This document shows positions 1 to 9,771 of a stretch of 64,000 nt of DNA, in pieces. The DNA comes from Channallabes apus (taxonomy: Eukaryota > Chordata > Actinopteri > Siluriformes > Clariidae). A program made the translations under genes and the position numbers. The notes beneath the pieces are model-generated. The model ran no database searches, was not told where the DNA came from, and saw only the letters and a program-made list of their open reading frames with translations. The stretch covers positions 2,814,967-2,878,966 of the forward strand of contig CM060113.1 in assembly GCA_030522415.1 (NCBI GenBank), read 5' to 3'. The first letter of the stretch is position 1, and every line of letters starts with the position of its first letter.

Positions 1-1212
1 GTGAATCACATTGTGTGCGAACTAAGCACGGAGATTGCATCTTTATGCTAAATAATTCATCCTGAATAAAAATTTGCATGCAAACATAATTGGAATCCAT
101 CGACTGGGAATATTTTCATGAATTTATAGCGAGTGATATACCTGAAGGATTCCTCGAGCCTGCTCATTCAGCTGTTAAAAAGGATTGAGCTGTGTATGAA
201 TTTCCTCTGGATATCCGTGACAGACCTCAGGGGTAAATTAAAAAAAAGTGTAATAGTATTAATAACATAATAAATATTAAAAAGGACTTGCTATTTTATG
301 ACTTAGACTGAGTTACTCTGCTATTGCTAGTGAAAGGTGTAACTTCAGAGGCTAGTTCTGCTCAGACTGAAATGCGAATTGAAACAGCGTGTATAACATC
401 CAGGTGGTAATCGGATGTCATGTACCCCGGGCCCCTGGAGACCCCTTCTACAATGGCCTGATAAACGATTTTGGCAGTGCCAGCTTGGAGGAGCGAGGCT
501 CAATTCCTTCGCTCGTGAAGGGAAGGTGCCCGACAGCTATGCAAATCCCCAGTATTCACGCAAGACAGGGTAATTAGCCGTAGCAAATTGCTCTTGATGT
601 AAAAGAGAAGGAGAGGAAGAATGAGTGTCATTATTTATGTCTGGGCTCCTCTTCAATTTTCTCTCACTTTATAGTAAACACCAGCCGTAGTTCAGCGTGA
701 ACGCTTAGATACACTCAGTATTCATTAGACGAAACATTCTCGCATATAAAAGCTGATCTCTCTTCAGCTAGTGATATTTTAATAATGACTAGCCTGTCTT
801 AAACGGCTAGAACGTATAGTTATATACCGAGGTATCTAATTAATAAAGTAGACCTAAAATCTCCAACATGTGAGAAATAAAATGTTTCCTGTCATGATGT
901 TAGAGAAAAATAATTATGCTAGGATGAAGCAGAGTTAGTTTTACCACCATGTTTTATCACAACAAATTGCCAACAAGTTAAATATTTATTCATTGGAGAA
1001 TGACACACCATAATTAAGAAGAAATAAAAAATCTAATTTATAGTTACGTTTAATGCTTTGTGAAAGATTCTGTCTACAGTTATAAACACCTTCACCAGAG
1101 TTTTTTTTTTTAAGTACTAGTTACTCCTTTAAAGTTTAAAAAAATAAATAAACAAATAAATAAATAAATAATAATAATAATTCTGTCATGCCAATTTGTG
1201 CCTACGCGTCTA
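1..1212. other. AT-rich unique sequence, no gene recognised
   Basis: No open frame with recognisable content was seen on either strand. A GC-richer block at about 400-585 contains a 62-codon open frame on the plus strand, but it has no recognisable domain and no clear splice sites. Mixed AAAT/AAT simple repeat occupies about 1139-1182. Confidence 0.5.
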
Positions 1213-1433
1213 GGGCAGTGGTGGCTCAGAGGGCTAAGGCACTGAGTTACTGATCGGAAGATCGGCGGTTTGATCCCCAGCGCCACCAAATTGCCGCTTG
1301 AGCAAGACCCTTAACCCTATCTGCTCCAAGGGCGCTGTATGATGGCTGACCCTGTGCTCTGACCCCAGTTGTGCTGGGATATGAGAAGAAGGAATTTCAC
1401 TGTGCTGAAATGTATATGTGACAAATAAAGGCT
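1213..1433 (+). mobile_element. tRNA-derived SINE
   Basis: The first 75 bases look like a tRNA head, with an A-box-like GTGGCTCAGAGGGCTAAGG and a B-box-like GGTTTGATCC. A tRNA-unrelated body follows, and the 3' end (GACAAATAAAGGC) is typical of LINE-mobilised fish SINEs. Any transcription would be by RNA polymerase III from the internal A and B boxes. It differs in body and tail from the DANA/mermaid-like SINEs elsewhere in the window. The family name is not assigned. Confidence 0.7.
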
Positions 1434-1511
1434 TACAGTAGCTAAATCTTATCTAGCTTATCTGGAATCAAAAAGGTTACAACCTTACCTCTAACTGTTA
1501 GAAAGCACTGG

Positions 1512-1976
1512 CACTGGAGACTCCTTCCTAAATAAATTACTTGTTACTGAAAATGTGGCGGTGGCACGGTGGTGTAGTGGTTAGCACTGTTGCCTTGCAA
1601 CTCCAGGGTCTGGGTTCGATTCCCCGGCCAGGCTCGATTCCCGTCTCTGTGTGCATGGAGTTTGCATGTTCTCCCCGTGCTTGGTGGGTTTCCTCCGGGT
1701 ACTCCGGTTTCCTCCCACAGTCCAAAGATATGCAGGTTAGGCTAATTGGCGTTCACAAATTGCCCGTAGTGTGTGATTGGGTGTGTGAGTGTGTGTATGT
1801 GTGTGTGCCCTGCGATGGATTGGCACCCTGTCCAGGGTGTACCCCGCCTAGTGCCCGAAGTCTCCTGGGATAGGCTCCAGGTCCCCCGTGACCCTGAACA
1901 CAGGATTAAGCGGTATAGAGAATGAATGAATGAATGAAAATTTCGCAATATACATTTATGGAAGGAGTCTCCAGTG
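1512..1976. mobile_element. Small inverted-repeat element split by a SINE
   Basis: The motif CACTGGAGACTCCTTCC at 1512-1528 is matched in inverted orientation by GGAAGGAGTCTCCAGTG at 1960-1976, and the adjoining bases (CTAAATAA and TTTATG) also roughly pair. Removing the SINE at 1556-1938 leaves a compact palindromic element, as in a Tc1-type MITE. The same motif recurs at 4370-4386 and, degenerate, at 14900-14914, so it is a family and not a chance palindrome. The exact outer ends are not resolved. Confidence 0.5.
1556..1938 (+). mobile_element. DANA/mermaid-like SINE, near full length
   Basis: It begins with a tRNA-like head (GGCACGGTGGTGTAGTGG as A box, GGTTCGATTC as B box) and runs through the conserved fish SINE body (GGAGTTTGCATGTTCTCCCC, TTTCCTCCGGG, CAGTCCAAAGATATGCAGG). 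It ends in a GAATGAATGAATG tail. A 7-bp TGAAAAT flank is present on both sides (about 1548-1554 and after the tail), a likely target-site duplication. It carries a GTGT-rich stretch at 1780-1810. The open frames across it are fortuitous. Confidence 0.85.
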
Positions 1977-1994
1977 TTAACATGGTAGGCATAA

Positions 1995-2775
1995 TAGCCG
2001 ATTCCATTGATGAAATCATTAAAGCAAGAGTTGCAAAATATAGATTAAGTGTGTCTATAAACAAAGCGTATTAAATTGAGTAGCACTAATAATGACTGTC
2101 GTGCTGTACATGACACCCTGGAAGTTTAGAAATAAAACAAATAATATTGCACAATGTTTTTGTCGAAAAAACAAGGGAAAAAAATGTAAATGTCATGAAA
2201 CTCCTCAGAGGCGATTTCAAGCTTGAAATCCACCCCGGCTGAAGTACACCTCTGCCCTACACCTTTCCCTCCTCTTCCTGTTGTTTGTTAAATCCCTTCC
2301 GTGTCACGAGAGTACTCTGTAATTGCCGTCTCTCTCTGTTGGTTCGTGATTTAAACCCCTGCCGCGTGCTCTGATGCTGAGTCTTCGATTTTCTCTTGTT
2401 TCCTACCGCCTCTGCGATCTGACTGCTCGCACAATTCAATTCAGCCCCTTTGTTTATTTCCCACACTGTTAATGAGGACTACTTCTGAATGGTGACTAAT
2501 AGGAGATCATCATTTTGCATGGGTTATATTTATATGCTGAGCTGGATGAGATCATTAAGGCTAGAACTGGTGTTTGTTATAAGAATGAGTAGAAAAGAAA
2601 AATAGGAAATCGATAAAACATGCAACGTGGGATTGTTTGAGCTAAAACTGGTTCGGTCCAATACATACATACAGTATAGGGGATATATTGAGGATGTTTT
2701 GTGGAAATGTCTTGTCTTCAGTAAGTCTGAGGGCAAGACAAAACCACACATGTTCAAAAATATACACAGGCATGT
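1995..2775. other. No feature recognised
   Basis: AT-rich with a somewhat GC-richer block at 2220-2460. The open frames here lack recognisable domains and were not called. Confidence 0.4.
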
Positions 2776-2778
2776 ACA

Positions 2779-2936
2779 CACGGGGTGGCACAGTGGCTTA
2801 GGGCTTAGCACTGTCACCTGTTCAGGGTGTACCCTAGGATGTACCCTGCGTTGTCCCCAAAGACTCCTGGGATATTCTCCAGGCCCCCATGACCTTGAAC
2901 AGGATAAGCGCTATAGAAGATGGATGAATAAACATA
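2779..2936 (+). mobile_element. DANA/mermaid-like SINE, internally deleted
   Basis: The tRNA-like head (GGGGTGGCACAGTGGC) joins directly to the 3' part of the SINE body (GTTCAGGGTGTACCCTAGG to GATAAGCGCTATAGAAGATGG). The central region with the primer-like core is missing. Its 3' half and following unique sequence are repeated about 1.9 kb downstream. Confidence 0.65.
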
Positions 2937-3078
2937 GACATGGTCTGAGAGTGTATGTATTCACATTTATTGAAAGATAAAGCTAGTTCACAATGCACAG
3001 AGCTGCTTCAGCACCATGTTAAGCCCCACCATGCTGACTCCAGCACAGGTATTTAATGTTAATACATCTGTCTGTGGG
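2819..3078 (+). repeat. 260-bp direct duplication, copy 1
   Basis: From TGTTCAGGGTGTACC to ACATCTGTCTGTG this matches 4729-4980 with about ten per cent difference. The match includes roughly 140 bp of sequence beyond the SINE (for example GACATGGTCTGAGAGTGTA and CCACCATGCTGACTCCAGC), so it is a duplicated block and not two independent SINE insertions. Confidence 0.7.
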
Positions 3079-3084
3079 CTGCTA

Positions 3085-3700
3085 AATGATTCTAAGCTTG
3101 ATGAAGCCTTTTTTCTCAAAGGAAATGAAAGTAGAGCGTTTACACTAGCAGATCTGAAGTCTTCATAATTGGTTGGTTTTAAATATTAACAGCGTTATCA
3201 TCGTCCAAGATGCCAGCTCGGCACTGTGTGATATTCACTCCTCCGCAAACCCTATTGTGTCAGGCTGGATTCTTATTTTATAATAATGCTTTATGATTCA
3301 AATTTTCAACTGTGACCTTTACAATGTCCTTTGGGATACCGGTTTATTAGGAAGGGGATATTTAAGAAACACGGAGTAGATTATCAGAAAAGCATGACGC
3401 ATCAATGATGAAATTATGGCGTGCATCACTGAAATCATAAACTATAATTTAAAAGTTTTGTTTTTTGATAAATATTACAAAGACATGACAGATAGGGAGG
3501 GAAAGTCTGGTTATATATCGGGCAGTCACAAGATGAGTAATATGGAGAAAGTGCATGATGATGCAAGAAGAGTAAATTTAGGGGCTGGTAGACGGAATAT
3601 GAGATATTCTAGACCTGCAAGTCATGAATATATGTACAGAGAGAGAGAGAGCGAGAGAGAGAGAGCTATAATAAGGATGTATACAGGGATTTGGGAACTA
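3085..3700. other. No gene recognised
   Basis: Unique AT-rich sequence ending in a short GA-rich microsatellite at 3638-3663. Confidence 0.4.
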
Positions 3701-3702
3701 AC

Positions 3703-4050
3703 TTGTTCATCCATTTATTCATTCTGTATAGCGCTTATCCTGTACAGGGTGACAGGTGGCCTGGAGTGTATCCCCAGAGACTTCAGGTGCAAGGCAGGAT
3801 ACAGGGTGCCAATAAATTGCATGGCACACATATTTAAACAGTGTGGGCAATTTGGAAACACCAATTATGCTTTTCTGTATGTCTTTGAAATGTTGGAGGA
3901 AGCTGGAGTACCTGGAGGAATCACACCAACCACGAGGGAAGAACATGCAAACTCCACACACACACAGACCCGAGGCAGGACTCAAAGCCTCGACCCTGGA
4001 GATGACCAGCCACAGTGCAAACCATTGCACCACCATACCACCAGTTTGGG
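3703..4050 (-). mobile_element. DANA/mermaid-like SINE, old copy
   Basis: Read on the minus strand it follows the SINE body in order: a decayed head near 4050-3990, GGAGTTTGCATGTTCTTCCC near 3950, then the core and the tail TATAGCGCTTATCC complement near 3725. It is clearly more diverged than the copies at 1556 and 59036, so it is older. Overlapping open frames are artefacts of the SINE. Confidence 0.7.
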
Positions 4051-4369
4051 GAATACAGTGGTACCTCGACATACAAATGCCCTGCCTCACAAATTTTCGC
4101 CTTCGTAGCAGATAAAATGTGTACACCAAGGTAGCACTGTACTGGTATTGTATTTGGATTCGCATAACAAAATCCACTGTTAAATTCTGAATCCTGATTG
4201 GTCAGAAGGTCTTGATTACGTTCCATAAAAGCGTCTCTGAATGTGATGAATTTGATACAGAATTGTTCAGAGCTCTTCGCAGGCATTTTAATATTAAATG
4301 CTGTACAAACAAAATGTTTAAACGTTGATATGATGATGATCAGTACAAAGAATTATTATTAACATTAGT

Positions 4370-4700
4370 GGAAGGAGTCTCCAGTGTCAGTGCTTTGTAA
4401 CAGTGAAAGGTAAAACTGTAACAGACGGTGGTTAACTTGCGAAAAACTGAATAATCACTGCACTTTGCACATTAATGTCACAAGTCACTTGTTAATGATT
4501 AATTAATAATTAATTTTCTCTTAATAATCCAATTTTTTTTTACATTTAACACACTTTTTCCTACCAGTGTGTGTCGACAGTATTTTTAGTGTAACTATGT
4601 TTTCGCCTGGCCTAGAGATAAAAGGACACAAAAAATTTGACACAAAATATGAGACATATAGATTAAGTTAATTTGTGTTCCCAGACTGACCATAGTGCCT
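4370..4700. repeat. GGAAGGAGTCTCCAGTG-type element fragment
   Basis: The same 17-base motif that forms the inverted ends around the 1.5-kb SINE occurs at 4370-4386, followed by TTTGTAACAGTGAAAGG. No inverted partner was found nearby, so this is probably one end of a broken copy. The rest is AT-rich and featureless. Confidence 0.4.
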
Positions 4701-4714
4701 CTGTGTGTGTGTGC

Positions 4715-4835
4715 CCAACCTGTTCAGGGTGTACCATAGGATGTACCCTGCTTTGTCACAAAAGTCTCCTGGGATATTCTCCAGGCCCCCATGACCTTGA
4801 ACAGGATAAGCACTGTAGAAGATGAATGAATAAAC
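4715..4835 (+). mobile_element. DANA/mermaid-like SINE 3' fragment
   Basis: It holds only the 3' body (CCTGTTCAGGGTGTACC to GATAAGCACTGTAGAAGATG) and forms the left part of the second copy of the duplicated block. Confidence 0.6.
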
Positions 4836-4980
4836 ATAGACATGGTCTGAGAGTGTACGTATTAACTTTTATTGAAAGATAAAGCTAGTTCAGAGCACAG
4901 ACCTGCTTCAGCACCATGTTAAGCCCCACCATGCTGACTCCAGCACAGGTATTTAATGTTAATACATCTGTCTGTGAGCT
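4729..4980 (+). repeat. 260-bp direct duplication, copy 2
   Basis: Partner of 2819-3078, in the same orientation and about 1.9 kb apart. It diverges sharply after the shared TCTGTCTGTG. Confidence 0.7.
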
Positions 4981-4984
4981 TGAC

Positions 4985-6215
4985 TAATTCTTGCTTTTTA
5001 AAAACAACATATTTTAGTGATGAACAAAAGAAATGTCCCTGGAGAGCAATAAACATGCATACTGTGATTAGCTTCACAAGCTAGGATGAACGTATCACTC
5101 ATTTATTTTGATAAGAAAAGAGAGACTTCCAAGGTCTGATGGTTCTCTCGGACGGCGTGATAACGGTCCTGGAAAATAGTTTCTGCTTGTTTGAGAAGTA
5201 TAGCTCTCTGATGAATACTAAAAAGGAGGGAAAAGCTGAACAAGGGAGCATGCCAACCTGGATTTTATCTACTGTTAAAAAAATAAATAAATAAATAAAT
5301 AAAGCATTGATGGAGTGGATCATATGGCCACAAAGAAGGTTGCAGCAAACAATAAATTACCGTGGATAATGGGACGTCAGTGCAGTTTGCCAAAAACAAA
5401 TCCGCTGCTTTGCGAAGCATCATTAACTGACAATTGATGAACACTCGATGGTAAATAAGCATCGGTGAGTGCTGCTACTCATTCCAAGTGTTTGCTCTTT
5501 CTCTTCATGCCTCTGTGAAGAGTTTGTATGTGGACGATTTTTGTTGCCTTTCAAAGTAACTCCGAGAACATTAGCAGCAAATAAACAATGAGGGGGGAAA
5601 AAAAGGCTTCAATCATCCAATCTGAGCTCGTAAACAAGTTCTGAAACGCTGTATACATAATAATTATCTCTTTTTTGTAATCGAGACACCAAAAAAAAAA
5701 ATGCTGTGCCCATGATCAGCATGGAATGGAAAATAGGATTGTGGTATCAGAATGCGAGGCATTTGGGGATTTTAGGACAAACAGACTAATGTAGAGGAGA
5801 AGACGTCTTTATTTGTAACATACTGTACAGTATATATTACATCATAGTGAATGTATTTATTTACTAAAGGTTATTGATTTACTAGAGGTATTTACACCTG
5901 TGCACTACTATTACTTGCGAATGGAGCATGCGGTCAACTCGCAGCCACTCCTCATGCTACTCCAATGTTTCGACGGTGCTTACTTCTGCCTGATGGACAG
6001 GAAGTCTCCATAGACACAACATGGTCTGATCCGGGGTTTCATTCACTAATTGTATCTGTCATCCATGTAGACCCTCTGCAGTCTGATCAGGGGTTTCAGT
6101 ATCTATGAACTCTGCCTCATGTAGCCATTTTTGCCACGGATGAGGAAGGCCTGTTTTATTTATTTTCTCCAGCGAGTTAGGAAGATGGGGTGAGAGTGCA
6201 GGTTTAGCCAGGATA
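4985..6215. other. No gene recognised
   Basis: AT-rich sequence with an AAAT repeat at 5280-5304. Nothing supported was seen on either strand. Confidence 0.4.
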
Positions 6216-6219
6216 CAGC

Positions 6220-6352
6220 ACACCCTAGAGCAGACAGGGTTGAGGGCCTTGCTCAAAAACCCAAATGTGGCAGCATGGTGGAGCTGTGGCTTGAACCCCA
6301 AAACTTCTGACTCAGCAGCCCAAAGCTTTAATCACCGAGTTAGTAATGGAGG
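6220..6352 (-). mobile_element. tRNA-derived SINE fragment
   Basis: Read on the minus strand, the sequence AAGCCACAGCTCCACC and GAGCAAGGCCCTCAACC corresponds to the body of the same SINE type seen intact at 48702-48890. It lies directly against the left end of the DIRS1-like element at 6361. Confidence 0.5.
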
Positions 6353-6360
6353 TGGATGGT

Positions 6361-6598
6361 GAACGTCTCGGGTTACTTTGCTGTAACCCTGTTCCCTGAA
6401 AGGCGGGAACGAGATGCTGCGTGAAACGCTATGAGAACTATTTTGTCGCATTGCCGGCTGTGAAGCATGTGTGCAAACATGCCAATATTTTGGCTACTGT
6501 ATATATATAACCTCGGTCAGGTGACGTCATCTGATTAGATGCAGGTGGAGGTTATAAATACCGGTGAGCCGCCAACAAACCTCAGATTAATTTGTCTG
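6361..6598 (-). repeat. DIRS copy 1 inverted terminal repeat (3' side)
   Basis: From GAACGTCTCGGGTTACTTTG through a shared segment (GATGCTGCGTGAAACGCTATG to AACAAACCTCAGAT) that pairs with 11204-11402. The outermost 50 or so bases are specific to this end and are complemented only in the internal complementary region. It contains TATATATAA at about 6502-6510 and a perfect TGACGTCA at 6522-6529. Confidence 0.85.
6522..6529. promoter_or_regulatory. Perfect CRE palindrome in DIRS repeat
   Basis: TGACGTCA, the consensus CREB/ATF site, lies about 12 bp from a TATA-like run and is present again in the opposite terminal repeat. Function is inferred only. Confidence 0.5.
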
Positions 6599-6636
6599 AA
6601 TGGACGTCCGGTCACATGGTAGTGCAGCATTCGGAC

Positions 6637-6740
6637 GCAGCATCTCGTTCCCGCCTTTCAGGGAACAGGGTTATAGCAAAGTAACCCGAGACGTTCCCTT
6701 TCAAGGCTACACTCGATGCTGCGTGAAACGCTATGGGAAC
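6637..6740. repeat. DIRS copy 1 internal complementary region
   Basis: The first half (6637-6696) is the reverse complement of the left terminus (6361-6425). The second half (6693-6740) is the reverse complement of the right terminus (11355-11402). The two meet at ACGTTCCC. This head-to-tail copy of both element ends is the diagnostic DIRS1 feature and is believed to template completion of the ends during replication. Confidence 0.88.
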
Positions 6741-6824
6741 GAGAATACCAACGCCGCCGCACTACAGGTGTCTGGACCCCAAGGTTGTGTAACGTGTGCG
6801 CACAAGACCGAGAAGGTCTCAGAT

Positions 6825-7761
6825 TCATGTCTGGGAAGCTGACTCGAGGACTCGTGAGCCCGGAGTGGCATGGACATCCAGACTATAAAATCTTACAAAT
6901 GTCTGCGGAGAGGACCAACCCGCCACGTCACACACTTGTTGCAGGGTATCACACTCAACTAGTGTGACAGAGTATGTGTGGTGGCGGCCGCCCCCCGGTT
7001 GCGGCCTCCATAACATATAAAGAGTTGCTCTGACTTACGCCACTGGCCGGTGCGGTGGACATAAGCCTAAAGAGCACGTACTGGGCACAGTAGGTGAAGT
7101 TTCTCCTGCTCCGAATGCGCAAAAGGCGGAGGACAGAAGGCTTCCAGGATGACAGGGTGCATGGTTGAGAAAGGAACTTTCGGTAGATAGTTTGGGTGAG
7201 GATGCAGAATGGCCTTGACTAGCCCAGGGGCAAAGTCCAGGCAAGATGGGGAGACTGACAACGCACGCAGGTCTCCGATCCTCTTTAGAGAGGTAATGGC
7301 CATAAGAAGCGAGAGAAGGAGAGTCAGAAGCTTGTCGGGCACTGACTCTAGCTGTTCAAAAGGAGTGTCGATTAGACCTTCGAGCACGATAGATAAATCC
7401 CACGAAGGATCCACTCTAGTGGGTGGCCTCAACCGTTTTGCTCCACGAATGAAACATTCAACTAAAGGGTGATTTACACAGTAACCCCTTCAGTCAGAAC
7501 GTGGCAGGCTGAAATAGCGGCCACGTACGTTCTGAGGGTACTAGGGCACAAGCCCGAGGACAATTTCTCTTGCAGGAATTCCAGCACTGAAACGATTTGG
7601 CAGTGGACTGGGTCCACCTGCTTTGCCATGCACCAGCTCTCGAATACCTTCCATTTGAAGGCATAAATCCTTCTAGTGGAGGGAGCCCTAGCACTTACGA
7701 TGGTGTCAATTACGCCGGCTGAAAGGCCGGCTTGGCTCAATTGTTCCTGTTCAGGGGCCAA
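6825..7761 (-). pseudogene. DIRS tyrosine recombinase, broken
   Basis: The N-terminal core-binding part is open from 7761 to 7474 and contains STRRIYAFKWKVFESW. The catalytic part follows at 7432-7067 with TSLKRIGDL, which fits the first catalytic arginine, and CPVRAL. A C-terminal piece at 7016-6825 has VAGWSSPQTFVRFYSLDV, which fits the region of the catalytic tyrosine. The frame is broken by a shift near 7475, a TAG at 7064-7066 and another shift near 6960-7000, so it is not functional. Its start overlaps the end of the upstream reading frame by about 25 bases, a common DIRS arrangement. In the family this enzyme integrates the circular cDNA. Confidence 0.8.
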
Positions 7762-9716
7762 TCGTGAAGATTCCAGAGCTCAGGCCGGGGATGAAATATT
7801 GTCCCCTGTGCCTGAGATAGAAGATCCCTCCTCACTGGAATCATCCAAGGTGAGCCGTCGAGGAGCGATATTATCTCTGAGAACCATACTCGGGCCAGCC
7901 AATGGGGCGCTATCAATAAGAGGTGCAAACCGTGTTGACGGACCCTCGCCAGGACTTCCGGGAGCAGAGCTACCGGAGGGTACGCATAGAGGCGTAAATT
8001 GGGACACGTATGGGCCATCGCGTCCAGACCCAGGGGAGCTGGATGAGTCAGAGAGTAGTAGAGGGGACATTGTGCAGTCTCCTGTGAGGCAAAGAGGTCC
8101 ACCTCTGCTGTAGAGAATCTCTCCCAGATTTGAGTGACTACTTCGGGGTGGAGTTTCCATTCCCCGTGATTCACAGCTTGTCTGGACAGAAAGTCTGCAC
8201 CCACATTCCTGTATCCTGGAATGTGAATTGCCCTGAGGGACAGGAACTTGTCCTGAGCCCAGAGCAGAACCTGATGTGCTAGCTGGTTCAAGCGCCGCGA
8301 ACACAGGCCGCCCTGGCGATTTATGTAGGAGACTACCGATGTGCTGTCCACTCGCACTAGGACATGGTAGCCTCTCAGCTGCTGGAGGAAATGCTGTAGA
8401 GCTAAAAATAGAGCCATCATTTCGAGGCAATTGATGTGCCATGCGAAAAGGTGGCCTCTCCAGATTCCTTGGGCTGGACGGCCATCCAAGACCGCGCCCC
8501 AGCGGGTAAGGGAAGCATCTGTCGTTAGCATTTTGCGACGACAAGATGGACCTAGAGTGGGACCCAAGGTGAGGAACCGGGTTCTGAACCACATAGAAAG
8601 GGTACGAAGTCCTTTGCGCGTAACCTTTATCCGCCTTCGGGGATTTGCTCTCTGGCTCCCTGGCTCTTAACCACAGCTGAAAAGCTCTCAAGTGCAGGAG
8701 ACCCAAAGGTATCACTGTGGATGCAGCTGCCATGAGGCCTAAACATTTTTGTAAGTGATGTACAGTCACTTCTTTGTCCAGCCTGATTTTCTTCAGAGCA
8801 TTGTTTATGGATTCGATGCGAGCAGGAGACAGATGTGCCTGCATAGCGATCGAATTCCACCTGACGCCGAAGTAGCTTGTCACCTGCAGCGGAAAGAGAA
8901 CGCTTTTCGTTGCGTTGAGTCTCAATCCCAGCGAATGAAGATGAGCTAGGACGACATCCCGGTGTCGAAGTGCTAGCTGCTGAGACTGGGCCAGGATTAG
9001 CCAGTCATCTATGTAATTCAGAATGCGGATGCCCTGGAGTCTCAAGGGAGCCAGAACTGCATCCATGCATTTTGTGTATGTGCGGGGTGATAAGGCTAGA
9101 CCGAATGGAAGAACCCGAAATTGGTAGGCTTTTCCCCCAAAAGCGAACCTTAGGAACTTCCTGTGCTGTGGTAAAATTTCTATGTGGAAATATGCGTCCT
9201 TTAAATCTACTGTCACAAACCAATCCTGTGGTTGGATTTGTGAGACAATAGTTTTTATGGTCAACATTTTGAAGTTGCATTTTTTGAGATAGCGGTTCAA
9301 ACCGCGAAGATCCAGAATTGGACTCAGACCCCGGTCCTTCTTGGAGGAGGAACCTGTTCTATGGCTCCCTTCTGCAGTAGTTTCTGGAGTTCGGAACTCA
9401 GAAAATGCGCCCTTTCCGGTATCACGGAAGTGGAGACCACGCCGTTGAAACGTGGAGGGCGATATGCAAACTGGATCCTGTATCCTTTCTCTACAGTCTT
9501 TAAAACCCAGGGGGATATGCCTGGCAGTAGCTTCCACGCTGCCAGCTTCTCCGAAAGGGGTGCAAGTACTTCTACTGGGCTGGGGGGTGTTAGTGGTTCG
9601 GTGTCCTGGCAGGATGTGACCGAAGGACTAACGTGTCGTTGGAGACCGGTGTTGTCCGAAACACCAAAGGTGGCGGAAACTGAACATCGATCTTCTGGGG
9701 GTGCCCGGGGGGGCAT
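7737..9716 (-). pseudogene. DIRS RT / RNase H / methyltransferase-like polyprotein, broken
   Basis: Three frame segments in order. 9716-9350 holds the N-terminal part (KLLPGISPWVLKTVEKGYRI). 9350 to about 8605 holds the reverse transcriptase, with motif A FVTVDLKDAYFH, FGLALSPRTY, and an intact YIDD active site encoded at about 9015-9004. About 8594-7737 holds RNase H (TTDASLTRWGAV, CLEMMALFLAL, VRVDSTSVVSYI, GADFLSR) followed by the DIRS methyltransferase-like domain (VDLFASQETAQCPLYYSL). Frameshifts lie near 9350 and 8600. The catalytic residues are all present, so decay is by indels, not by loss of active sites. Confidence 0.85.
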
Positions 9717-9771
9717 GCTCCTATATGCCTGTCCCCAGGGGGGGTCACCCCCACGGTCCTGAGCTCTGCTC

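Noticed and set aside
405..585. GC-rich open block as an exon
   Set aside because: A 62-codon frame ends in a stop but lacks splice sites, and no family was recognised.
1213..1290. tRNA gene at the SINE head
   Set aside because: The head is followed by a SINE body and tail and cannot form a full cloverleaf. It is a retroposon.
1541..1948. Open frames of 110 and 68 codons on both strands
   Set aside because: They lie entirely within a SINE and its GTGT stretch. The same frames recur in other SINE copies.
7209..9251. Plus-strand open frames across the DIRS element
   Set aside because: Antisense shadows of the DIRS genes. Protein motifs are on the minus strand.
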